From positions 1,650,427 to 1,714,426 of the forward strand of contig MU839834.1 in assembly GCA_030411725.1 (NCBI GenBank): a DNA stretch of 64,000 nt, in the 5' to 3' direction. Both the position numbers and the translations under genes were made by a program. A model generated the notes under the pieces. The model had not been told where the DNA came from. It ran no database searches and saw only the letters and a list, made by a program, of their open reading frames with translations. Below, in pieces: positions 32,366-42,936 of this stretch. Within the stretch, counting starts at the first letter, position 1. Each line of letters opens with the position of its first letter. Origin of the DNA: Echria macrotheca. Taxonomy: Eukaryota; Ascomycota; Sordariomycetes; Sordariales; Schizotheciaceae.

Positions 32366-33052
32366 TATGAATGGGTGTTGAAGATGGTGTTGGATGTTGT
32401 GTTGGAAGGGATGGGTGAGTATTTTGGGGGAGTTGTGCTGTGGGTGGTGTATTTAAAGAGACGGGATGGGTTGTGTATCGGGAGGATAAGTGGGCGTTGC
32501 TGGCATGGGAAGGGGCGGTCGTCGTGCCTTCCTCTTTAGACAGTCATGGAGCTTGAGATTTGTTCTCGGGGAATCGAACATTCACATCATTAAGCCCAGG
32601 AAAGATTCTATATATACTTCTATATTGGGTACAATAGCTGAGAAGTCCAGTGGATTGTGTATGACACTGCCTGTAAGTGGCAGCGTCTCTCATCCAGGGG
32701 AGGCGGTAAATGGTAGTGGTATGATCTGGGAAACTCCGAGAGACATTCATAAGATCAAATCTAGCAGAACAGACATATACATCTCACAGAACATAATCGA
32801 GACAAAATCTAAAGCCCTTTGACATATAATTCTTATTGGGCATACGATCGAATGGTGGTTGGGTGTAAGGGGGCCAGGGGGGAAAGGCGGTGAAGATAAA
32901 GCAGGCAGAATCCGCCCCGCCCAAGAAAAAAGTTGGACCGATAACCACAATCGCCCGCAATCCAAGACCTTCACCGACGACCACCGTCGCCGCCCGGAAA
33001 CCCAGACAGATCCCATTCCTAAAGTTCCAAGGGATCAGGGGATCAGGCTGCA
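32366..33052. other. Intergenic, divergent promoter region
   Basis: Upstream of the coiled-coil gene (-) and PXR1 (+). The 130 bp before PXR1 are rich in A and C. No other feature seen. Confidence 0.55.
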
Positions 33053-34265
33053 ATGGGTCTCGCCGGTGCAAAAAAGTAAGCCCATTCAATCCTTTCCTCC
33101 TCACTTCGAAAGAGTCTAACAATCACTACAGCAAGCGCAAGCTAGGAAACGACCCCAACAACACCAAATGGTCGCGCAACACCGACTCGTACGGCCAGCG
33201 CCTCCTGCGCGCCAGCGGCTGGGAACCGGGCCAGTACCTCGGCGCTAAGGGCGCCGCCCATGCCGAGTGGCACACCGAGGCGAGCACGTCGCACATCCGC
33301 GTCGTGCTCAAGGACGACAATCTTGGATTGGGGGCGAAACGCAACACGGGCGACGAGTGCACCGGGCTCGACGCGTTCCAGCATCTTCTCGGGAGGCTGA
33401 ACGGGAAGAGCGAGGAGGCGCTCGAATCTGAGAAAAAGGTGCGCGAGGACGCAAAGCTCAGTCTCTATGTGGAGCGCAAGCTGGGGAGTGTCCGGTTTGT
33501 GAGTGGCGGGTTTCTGGTTGGGGATGAACTTATGAAGAAACCCGGTGCTGAGGGGGCAGAGGAGGCGTCGACGCCGTTGGAATCTTCGGGGGCGGAAGAG
33601 GCTGCGACAGAGTCGGCTAGCAAGCGATCCAAGAAGAGCAGGGATGAGGCCCAGGGGGTAGAGGAAGAGGACAGCAAGAAGTCAAGTCGAAAAGAGAAGA
33701 AATCGAAGAAGCGAAAAGCGGATACCCAGGACGATACAGAAGAGGCAGCGCAGTCAAAATCGGAGAGGAAAAAGTCAAAGAAACGAAAGGCAGATAACGA
33801 AAACCAGCCGACAGAGTCTGAAGTCGTCCAGAGTTCACCATCCGAGGCCGAGATATCTGCTGCCGAGGCCAAGAGGTTAAAGAAGGAACGGAAGGAGCAG
33901 AGGAAGAAGGAAAAGAAGGAGAAGCGAAGCAAGAAGGAGTCGTCGGAATCCACCGCCGAGACAGGAGACGACACGGAGCGGGAGAAGAAGAGGAGGAAAA
34001 GCAAAAAGCAGGCGTCGTCGGACGAGAGCTCAGAGGCCCCGGCGGCAGTCACTCTGGGCAGCGGTCTCTCTACGCCGAGTGGAAGCGGCACTTCGACTCC
34101 CACCATCGGCTCAAGTCGATATCTAGCCAGGTCAAGGTTTATTGCGCAGAAGAGGATGGCTTTTGCAGACAGCACGGCGTTGAACCAGGTAAGTTTGTCT
34201 GTGAACACGCTCATATTTGATATTTTTTTTCTAACATATCGCAGATCTTCATGATCAAGTCGTAA
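33053..34265 (+). CDS. pxr1: G-patch RNA helicase cofactor PXR1 (Gno1/PinX1-like)
   Basis: Exons 33053-33075, 33132-34188 and 34245-34265 give 366 aa. The start MGLAGAK|NKRKLGNDPNNT is the Pxr1 hallmark. A G-patch follows at about 25-75 (YGQRLLRASGWEPGQYLGAK to VVLKDDNLGLGAK), then GLDAFQHLLGRLNGK. From about residue 160 the protein becomes a long Lys/Glu/Ser-rich tract with several KKRK and KSKKRKAD repeats, typical of nucleolar proteins. A short hydrophobic ending (FMIKS) comes from a seven-codon last exon. Pxr1 stimulates the helicase Prp43 in rRNA and snoRNA processing, and its human relative PinX1 also inhibits telomerase. The 23-nt first exon and both introns keep the frame exactly. Length is close to other fungal Pxr1 proteins. 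Confidence 0.93.
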
Positions 34266-37200
34266 ACATTTGTTTTGCGAGGACCGGCTGTGGGATAGAT
34301 GATGAGCAAATACAGACCAACGATACCCTGTTTCAAGTCAATTTATGAGTCCGTGATGTTTGTTCATTCTCCGGCGTTCGGCTGCTTTCCGTGGACTTCT
34401 CTCTCTGCCCCCACTGGATCAGGAGAGGTAATGGCGGTGTGGTTGAAACGGGACGAATGACACTAGTGTTGACACGGCCGCGTCTTGAAACCAGTTCGAG
34501 GAGTTTCGGCCGAGAGCATCATGTTGTCAAGACGAAGGGTTCCTTGCGTTGGAAGACTAGGGGTGGGCGTTCACGGTGTGAGCCTGTCATCTGAATGTAC
34601 TCCTGTGAGGGCTCTATCCAATGCCTGACCGCACATTTGGGGTATGGGAATGGCATACATATGAAGCGACTTAGTCCGGTATAATCGAGTCGATCCCAAT
34701 GGCTCTATCGCCCTATCGATTTGGTCTCATCTACCGGGATAGACTTTGTGAGACGGGATTCCGAGTTCACCACGAGATACTTCCCTCGTTCACTGGTGCT
34801 CCTGTCTAGGCACCGCCAAGAGAGCTCCAATGTCAAACCCAACTTACTCATGCATCATCACATGCCTCTTGGCGATTCCCCGTCCTAACCCCTCTTGACA
34901 AGTACTGGTTCAGGGACGACATCATGGACGGTCTCGCAAGTCTAGACTTTCCCCGCCCGGGGCCAGCTGTCAGCCCGCTTTGCATTCTGCGTCCTGCGGT
35001 AGCGGTAAATATGGGCGAGTAAGGTATGTTGTTGAGACGGGGTAGATTCTCGCGGGAACGTGTGGGACTCCGCGGTGTGGACTCCGCAAGGTCCTCGACA
35101 AGACAGCTGAATCAGTCGACTGCATCGTACTGTGGTAAAGACATGCGTTGGTCCTGGGGGAGAGGGGAATAACGGCATCAGGAGCGGGGCCGATCTTGGA
35201 AACCCAAGATAGCAAACCGTACTCTAGTGCAAGCCATCGCCCCCCTTTCCGCAGAACGACCAAGCAGCCAAGTCCGGACACTTGACGTTAGCTTAGCCCA
35301 AGCAGCAACGCTAAAGTTAGTTAGAGTCCATGCCCGCTCGCCTCTTTGACTCCTTCCAGAAGTGCCAGATTTCGATTTTGCGGGGAATCGTGCAGTTGTC
35401 CGCGTCGCTCCAGGCACATCTCCACAGCAGACGGGCAACCGCCAATAATAAGACGCTGGCTTGACACCACCATTTCCACAGACGCCGAGTTCCGATGACG
35501 ACGATGTTGACGACCCGGGTATCTAGGCATCGAGATGGTGCCGGTGACGAGCGGCCAACGGGCAGTCGACGGTGATACCGCCCGACGAAGACGACAACTG
35601 GTTCGTGAGACACGGGAGAACAGTGGCCATTTTGATTGGTCGTGGCCGACAACCGCACAAGAGTACGGAATAGCGCGTGGGTTTCCACACCCACCTTCTG
35701 AACAGCCTTACCTCCACCGTGGTGTTTCATTCCGGGTCCGCGCCCCGTACGCTTGTTTCTCCTTTTTTCTTTTTTTTTCCCCTCTCGGGCCTCCGTCGGG
35801 CGCTGAGCTGCTGGGCGTAAGTTCCGGCGCCGTGGACTTTCGCCACCCAACTCACACTCAGCATGAGCAGGCGGGGGTGTGATGAGTGTGTGTGCGACGT
35901 GCTCCTCAACAGTTTTCCTTTTCTCGCACCATCCACGCTGCAGGTAATTTGGGACCAAGCCTGGGCAAGCTGCAGTCGCGGCGAAGCAGCGCATTCCACG
36001 GATTACACCAGCCCGCTGTGATACGCCAGCCCGCTCGCCAATCTGTCGCGGTCGAGGAGGATGCGTGGATGGGCGTGCCGTGGGTGGAGTGGAATGTGGA
36101 AAGGAGGGGGAGAGGTTGCTGGTCCTGATGCTTGGCGGCACCAGGTTGATCAGATCCCTCGACGGCCGGTCTTATCTCCACGCGCTGGAATTGGCTGAGC
36201 CAGACTCGCAGGCCCGACCCGTAACCTTGCTGTCCTGAAAGCCGGGAACCCTGGCGTCTTGCACGCACACCGCACTGGCGAACAGATGCAGCCTGCTGCA
36301 CCGGGAGTGGAGGTCACTGGAGCTGGGTGGGCTGGTGGGGTTGGCCCTGACTGGCTGCATCTGGCCGTAGTGCCGTCTCCCGTGCATCGCGACTGCGTCT
36401 GGGAGACGTGGAGACGTAGTGTAGACACGCCCGTCCATCTCGCCCAGACTTCGCTCGCTCGACGTGGCAGACAGCCGCCCGGATGGGCCATGTGCAGTAG
36501 GGTTGCTACAGAAGAGATGGAACGGCGCCGTTGCCGATCGCCTCGCGGATGCGAGCATGGAGCATGGGCTGATGACGGGCCACACCTCCATCCGTGAGAC
36601 TCCAAGATGCATGTCTTCGAAATGGAGATAACAGTCTGCGGGACGGACCACCGTCTCCCGGCTTCCCTGGCTCTCCCTCCAGCGAGACGCATGCACACAC
36701 GCCGCCCATATAGCCTGGATCCAGCGGTGCTGACAGAGGGGACCCGATGCGTTTGCACCCAAGAGAAACGGCCCAGTCAGGACTTGCAGCCCTTCGCATT
36801 GCAGCACCGGTGAGAGCAGAGATGCTGCAGGTAGATGAGAGAGAGCTGAGGAAGAAGTCAGGGTCCTTCAGTTTGCTCCGCGGCTTGACAGCATGTCCGA
36901 TTCATATGCAAACAAAGTAGTTGGGAGGGCTGCCTACCGTGTTGATTTGCTGAGTGCTGATCGTGGAACGCTGTGAGCAATCGTGGCGAAAAGAATGAGG
37001 CGCTTCGGGATCTTCCTTCATCAACACCGCACCGTTCACAGTGTTCCAAATTTGGCGGTGCGGTGAGGACTTCATGCAACGACATGTTGCCTAATCCGGC
37101 TAAGCTGGGTGGTCGCGCCAACCGCTCAGACGTGCTCAGATGACAAGAATATCTTCGCGGCATCTCATGTCCAGAATCTTAGCATCCTGACTAGCGTTTT

Positions 37201-38203
37201 GTGATCAGACCGAGACTCTCGAGCGACGGCCTCGACATCGCGAGAGGGAGCATGCCGGAAATTACCCCGCAAATTGATCGCTGGTGGTGGTTGAGCTTGT
37301 GGATCCGTGACGTCGCGGGGGCGGACTTGGCACTCGCCTTAAATTGTTAGTGTGCCGGCGGACGTGCGACGCCGTCAGTCGTTCCCCTGTGGAGGGCTGG
37401 TCGTCCCCAGACTCAGCTGCGTCCTGCACATCCCATTGGCCTGAACTAGCTCAACGCCCCCACCTAGGCAGGCGGTAGCCAATTGACACCCCTGTACCCT
37501 GATGAGATCGCTGATAGTGCCATTGCTAGTTGCGCTTGCCTCTTCACGGCTGTGATGGGCGAGGAGGACATGAACAAGTGTTCAGTGTCATCTCTGCGCC
37601 TTCGTCGCTCTTCTGTCCGTCTATAACTCGCCTGTCCCCCAACCCTTTTCTCTCCGCTCTGCCCACCTTCCTCCGCAAACTGTACATTCCTATCGAACCA
37701 CTCGAGTCATTCCGAAGACTGCAAGCACCTCGAACCCCGCACCGCACTTGCTACCCACTGCACCTGTGGTGCGGACAGCCGAAGACAAAGAAGCAAAGGG
37801 GCACCCTCCTGCTCGGCTCACACGGCTTTTCCACCTTTTCCACCGACACCTACAGAGACAATCGGACGAGGTGCGCCGATCACTGGGCCGTCTCCAAAGC
37901 TGTGATAACAAAGAAGGCGGTGCGATTCAGCCGTGGCCTTTGGAATTGTACGACACCGTCGTCATAACCCACCCCGCTCTCATCCAACGCTCGCGTGTCT
38001 ACGTTTCACCCCCGCTTCAACGATCGCACCGGCGCCCTTTCCTCGACCCATCCCTCTCTGGAAACATACGAGACACTACGTCGGATATCCACCAGGTCAA
38101 ACCACTCCACCAGAGCCACAGCTCTGTTTTCGCCGAGCCCGTTGCCGGACTCTGGTTCCATCTTGTTATAAACACCCAATTTCGCATCCCATTCCTCGCA
38201 ACC
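34266..38203. other. Large gene-poor stretch
   Basis: Nearly 4 kb without a coding exon I can support. An open frame at 35317-36141 (-) has no motif and no supporting splice sites. Base composition is not AT-rich, so this is not a RIP-mutated repeat. TATAAA at 38167-38172 is only 32 bp from the next start codon, too close to be its core promoter with a normal leader. The frame of the Ser-rich gene is open upstream to about 37748, so a longer N-terminus cannot be excluded. Confidence 0.5.
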
Positions 38204-39049
38204 ATGTCTTCAGACAACAGCTCTTCCAACACCTCCAACGACATGTCTCGATCTCAACGACGCGGGTCCGTCACCTCGGCGGCTCTGACCAACTTGTTCC
38301 GGAGCAACTCGATATCCCAGCCGCCCGTGGCGCCGTTCCCCGGCCCGCTTGCTAGCGCAGCCATGAACGACCAGCGGCGGAGGCTGTCGATAACGACGCT
38401 GGGTCTGTCCGGCACGTCCCCCACGGCGTCTGCGTCATTCCTGCGTCGCGCCAGCCTGTCGACCAACTCGGACTCGATCGACGAGAATGCCGTGGAGGAT
38501 GACGATTTTGCCCGCACCGCACCGACGACTCCCTTCACGCGACGGATGAGCTTCGGGGCTAATCAAGCCATGCGCGGAATCCGCACCGGCACTAGCCCCG
38601 GCACCAATGGTAGGCCTCCCCCGCCGGTCCGTCGAAGCAGCACAGCCCGCGGTAGTCCGCCCACGCCGCCGATCGGCTCGGCCGGCGCTGGCAACTACAC
38701 GTGGGGCAAGATGTCATCTCAGGCAAGCACTGCAAACCAGCCTAGACCGGGTTCTGACTTGTGCACTCCTGCTCGATTAGACCAAGGGTTCAACTGGTCC
38801 GATCAGCTTAGGTCTCGCGCTGAAAACACGGTGACTTCGGGGCCCCGGGCCTCGTTTTCGTTTGGTCAAGGTTTCAGCGGGTCGCCCCCGCGGAGCGCCG
38901 CACCTCCGCCCGCTGCTTCTCACCATGACCGAGCCAAGTCGGTATCCGACATGCCTGCGCCGCCGGCCCAGGCACCGCGAGCACGCGTCCCCCAGAAGCC
39001 CGACCATTTCCAGGAGCGGATTCTCAAGGGTGACTTTTACATGGATTAG
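38204..39049 (+). CDS. Unrecognised Ser/Pro-rich fungal protein
   Basis: A single exon from the ATG at 38204 gives 281 aa. I do not recognise a named family. It opens with a Ser/Asn-rich stretch, then short basic-hydrophobic motifs (RSQRRGSVTSAALTNLFRSN, RRRLSITTLGLSG, FLRRASLSTNSDS). Several are RRxS/RxxS kinase-like sites, suggesting a phosphoregulated protein. A middle section is Pro/Arg-rich (RPPPPVRRSSTARGSPPTPP). Two parts look ordered and likely conserved: WGKM near 168 with GFNWSDQLRSRAE near 195, and the extreme C-terminus KPDHFQERILKGDFYMD. There is no signal peptide, membrane segment or catalytic motif. The frame stays open about 450 bp upstream with another ATG at 37748, but that sequence is less protein-like. 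Codon pattern and length support a real gene; function is unknown. Confidence 0.7.
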   Translation: MSSDNSSSNTSNDMSRSQRRGSVTSAALTNLFRSNSISQPPVAPFPGPLASAAMNDQRRRLSITTLGLSGTSPTASASFLRRASLSTNSDSIDENAVEDDDFARTAPTTPFTRRMSFGANQAMRGIRTGTSPGTNGRPPPPVRRSSTARGSPPTPPIGSAGAGNYTWGKMSSQASTANQPRPGSDLCTPARLDQGFNWSDQLRSRAENTVTSGPRASFSFGQGFSGSPPRSAAPPPAASHHDRAKSVSDMPAPPAQAPRARVPQKPDHFQERILKGDFYMD

Positions 39050-40795
39050 GTGTTTTCACACGGTAGTCGGTTTTGCAAGTTGATATGGCTGGGACCATGA
39101 TTCTATGACTTATCCGGCATGTGGCTTTTGGCGTTCTGGGTGTTATGTCGAGGTTATATCTTATCTTTATCCGAGGGGCAGTTGTACTCTTTAGGATGTA
39201 CCTGTATCAAGACCTCAAAACTGGTGGTCCCCTCCGGATGGTGGGAAAAGCAACCCAGTGGAGTTTGGAAGGATGCCACGGTGGCAGGCGCAACAAAGCA
39301 AGCTGTTTGGGGCAGACTGCAGATGGATGACAAGCATTATGATATGGCGGCTATTTTGGTTCTGGGCAAGAGAGAGAGAGAGCATGTATGACTAGGTCTG
39401 CGATGAGACCAGATTGAAGCAGGCGTGATGAATGAATGAACAGAAGTGTAGTCCGAAGTTGAGCTTGAATGACATTTGCCGTCTTTTTTTGTTTCGGAAA
39501 GTCTCGAACCTTGACCATGGTATTGGCTCAACCGCGTCCCGACGGGCTGGTAGGGAGGCGGCCGAGGCGCCATTGGTGGTCCCATCCGGGTGGGACGGAA
39601 AAGAAGGCGCCGTGTAAGCCATGGTCTGCTGGGAGGGTACAAAGGGGGGAACCTATCAGGTGATGGGATGCTCGGGGACATTCTGGGCCAAAGGAAGTCT
39701 GTTTCTCTCCGATATTGTGCCGCCAGCCTCCTTTGTCCTTTGGGGTTGTCACAGGGAGGTAGCTAGATCTGTGGTCAAGCTAGGCTTGTCTCTAGTGGTT
39801 ATTGTCTTTGTGTGGTTGGAGGAGCTCGTTGGCTTGGCATGGGCCACGACTTGGACCTGGGAAAGGTTTCCAGGCAATCCCTGATTGGGAACATCGGGCA
39901 ATAGTACCAAGTCTGACTTTTTGCAAGTGACAGGTTTGAGCCTCGCCTATCTATTGAGATTCCATGCAGGCGGCCCCGGTTCATGTTGGCTGTTGTTCCC
40001 TTTCCTCCTTTTGACCTACTTCTCCGTCTCGAACTGACTTAAGCGGGTGAGCTGTGCCGTGGCTTCTTAATTACGGGGAAATAGATGCCTGGGTAGGTAT
40101 CAGATTTAGAGCTTGCTGTCAGTTGACGAGTCCTTTCCTATCGACTGTGGTCATGTTTCAGCATTGTGGTGGGTCCTCGGGGCCGGCAAGGGAGACATCT
40201 CATCCAGTTCTTGCTTCCTTCCTCTCCTGAGGCCTATTTTTCTTCGACTCGGCGGCTGCTCAGCAAAAACTAAAACGAGCAACAGCAGCACTGACTGGCC
40301 ACTGACAAGCTGCACGGGGACTTGCCATCACTCAAGCGCCAATGTCGGTGAATCAAGATGTGTTCCTTCCTCAGAATCAGTGCTCACCAGCATCGAATCT
40401 CTCAGAGTCAGACGTCTCGACATCGGCGTCATGCTCCCGAGCCACAGCACAGGACTGAATAAGGAAAGCTGCTCCCGCAAAATAAAAACTGGCAGTCGTG
40501 ATCGGTGCCCAGTTCCCAGGCAAGCCAGGCTTTATAAAAAGGGCCCAGCTTCTCGTAAGCATTCGCTCCTCTTCCACGGACTTCACACTCTCAACACCCG
40601 TTACTCTACATTCACCAAAGCAACTTATATTTCCAACTCCGCCATATCAACATCGGTCGTTCCAACTACCACTTGCCTCGCTCCTGAGTTAATTGCTTCC
40701 CACAACGGTCTTCCACTATACAGAGACACCAAGCATACTGGCTCGTACAACCGGGCTCTCAAGACCCAAACCGTCATCATAGGAGACAACGCCAC
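39050..40795. other. Intergenic with TATA box
   Basis: About 1.7 kb between two plus-strand genes. A good TATA box lies at 40533-40539 and is followed by a C/T-rich, ATG-free leader to 40796. A short GAGA run sits at about 39370-39382. No RNA gene or extra exon recognised. Confidence 0.55.
40533..40539 (+). promoter_or_regulatory. TATA box upstream of the acidic-repeat gene
   Basis: TATAAAA at 40533-40539. The 255 bp after it have no ATG until 40796, which helps place the start codon of the following gene. The role is inferred from sequence and position. Confidence 0.55.
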
Positions 40796-41998
40796 ATGGC
40801 CATGCAGCAGTCCTGGTTCCTGGGAGCTTCCCCCTATATTCCCGCGCGACGAAGAGTATAGTTACGAACTGCTCGAGAGGTTAACCGATAATTACCAGAA
40901 GTGTTTATATGCTCTCGATTCGCTACACAAGACGCTGGAGACGTTGATGATCCTGCCCGAACGAGTAGGTGATCTCTTTGTAAGAGCAGCGGTATAGGCT
41001 GACACTGCTGTCAGGATGCCACGAATTTCATGTGGGAGAACACTACAGATACAGCCAACCTCATCCTGGATTTTCTAAAGATGGAACGCTGCATGGGTGA
41101 CATCACCACAGTCATGGACCAAACGGAACTACCGTGGGACAGATCTGTGTCTCCCAGATTTATCACGGGACTGAATCACCTCTTGGAAATTGCAGAGGAG
41201 GGTGGTGATCAGAGGAAGAGTTTCTATCTCCTTCTTGAATCGGTTCGAGACCTGCCTGATGTGTCCAGGAATGGTTGGGCAAAGCTTTTCGATCGTTTCC
41301 TTCGGTGGCTCGAGAGGGAGTCGGCGGACGACGCGGCGGACGACGAGACGGAGCGGCACGACGACGAGAGGGACCGGGAGGACGACGAGACGGACCCGGA
41401 CGACGACGAGTCTGGCCCTCCAAGGCGGGCCAAATCAATGGATGAGCAAATATCAAGGGCTTCTTGGTACAAACCGGTCGGCCAAATGGAAGACAGGTTC
41501 TCCAGACCAAACATGGGGCCTCCAGCAATCAAAACGTCCAGACCTGGCGCCCTGACCCTCAGAAAAGACGCGATTGACCAGGTGGCGGATGCAGGGTCAT
41601 TAGCACAGGTTATAGCCAACTGGATAGACGGTTTAGGAGACGATTCGGCCGCATTGAAGCCCCTCGTCAAAGGGGCGGTTGCCCAGGTGCCGCGTGCAGA
41701 GCTAAAAGTGCAGCGCTTGCAGCGCGTAGCTCAGTGGGTGGACGGTGTAGAAGAGTCAATGGCGCAGATCGTGGCCTTAGTGGCGCACCCGGCATCTGAC
41801 ACTTTACGTGGATCGTCCGATGCACCGTCGGCGGCCGAGGCAGAAGTACATGGCAGCACTGGCAGTGTGCAGCCCCCGCAAACGACTGCTGACGAGGGAC
41901 AAGAGGAGCAGGCGGTTTCCGGTCTCGCAGCTTTAGGTCTAGAGGCTGAAGGACAAGGGCATGACGGTGCTGGTGGTTCGCAACCGCCGGTGGATTAA
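40796..41998 (+). CDS. Unrecognised protein with Asp/Glu/Arg repeat tract
   Basis: Preferred exons 40796-40855, 40899-40964 and 41015-41998 give 369 aa. I do not recognise the family. The second intron (40965-41014) is well supported: it joins LPER to DATNFMWENT in frame. The first, 43 nt with a GTATAG donor, is weaker. Without it the frame opens upstream as far as 40113, but has no ATG after the TATA box. Residues about 45-140 look helical (MERCMGDITTVMDQTELPWD, GLNHLLEIAEEGGDQRKSFY, GWAKLFDRFLRWLERES). A strongly charged tract of about 35 residues follows (DDAADDETERHDDERDREDD). The C-terminal half is helical and Ala/Gly-rich, including VAQWVDGVEESMAQIVALVA. No signal peptide or membrane helix. 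Start and exon 1 are uncertain; the 3' exon is probably real. Confidence 0.5.
41332..41412 (+). repeat. GAC/GAG-rich degenerate triplet tract (coding)
   Basis: Imperfect run of GAC, GAG, CGG and related codons coding an Asp/Glu/Arg-rich stretch in the preceding gene model. It is a likely site of length variation between strains. Confidence 0.6.
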
Positions 41999-42936
41999 AG
42001 ACTGAGTGAACGGAGGATTGAAATAGCGGTTTGTCGGATTAGTGTTTCCGTGCGTGCTTTTTTGGTTTTACACACATAGCGGCCATAATAGATAGCGTAT
42101 TCAGCTTGTTGCGTGGAATCGATCGAGTTCTTGGGTGTATGTTGGGATTTCAGGGGCAATGTTTACTCGGCAGATACCGGCCTACTTAAAGTTCTTGCAG
42201 CAACAGCCGTGATTCCAGTCAAAAACATCAGCTATATGCATGCTTCTCCATTTCCACCTGATAGGTCTAGATTTGTCAAGACATTGTTTTTTTGTTTCCC
42301 GCCGTCGTCCTCTCTTCTCTTGCTCTGCTGGCATGTATCTATCCATATATCCTCGTTGACTAAACAGTCCCACCTCCATCAAATAACCCTCCCTTCACTT
42401 CATACACATCAGATATCTCAAGCTCATAGCCATAGGATAGATTCAATTGCTATCTACCATTCGATGTAAAGCCCTCCAGGAGCAAGGTTTTGATATGATG
42501 TGGAATACCAAGTCTAGACATGTGAGGAATAGAAGAAGACACCGATACAGACGCAGTTGAGTCAAACAAAGTAGTATATATAAAACTCGACAAGGTATTC
42601 TACGGAGTAAGTACAATATACGCTGCGGTACAACAACCCGCGCCCAAGAAAATAATAACGCTCTGAGAGAAATACAAAATATCCAAGTCTTTAACAGTAT
42701 GTAGGTAGCGCTGTGAAGAAGTCCATATCCGTATCCCTATCCGTGCCATACCCATGTCCTGTCCAATCCTGTCCGTTCCCTTCCCTTCCCCATATATATT
42801 TATACACGAGATACACACGCTATTTTAATGAAAACACACACACATTCGCTCTCTCTTCACCCTTCACCCTTCACCCATCCTCACACCATTTTAACTTTAT
42901 CCCCTTCCTCTTCCTCCTCTTCAAAAAATAAATAAA
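41999..42936. other. Intergenic, convergent 3' flanks
   Basis: Between the acidic-repeat gene (+) and the Zn2Cys6 gene (-). Contains AT-rich sequence (about 42340-42680) and C/T-rich runs near 42850-42920. No gene recognised. Confidence 0.55.

Noticed and set aside
35317..36141. 274-aa open frame on the minus strand
   Set aside because: No recognisable domain, low-complexity Arg/Ser/Pro composition, no splice partners; consistent with chance in moderately GC-rich DNA.
38723..38786. Possible GC-AG intron in the Ser/Pro-rich gene between MSSQ and GFNWSD
   Set aside because: The motif join looked attractive, but the length of 64 nt breaks the frame and no alternative acceptor restores it.
40113..40795. 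Upstream extension of the acidic-repeat gene frame
   Set aside because: The frame is open, but it spans a good TATA box and has no ATG after it; the translation is not protein-like. Kept as an alternative only.
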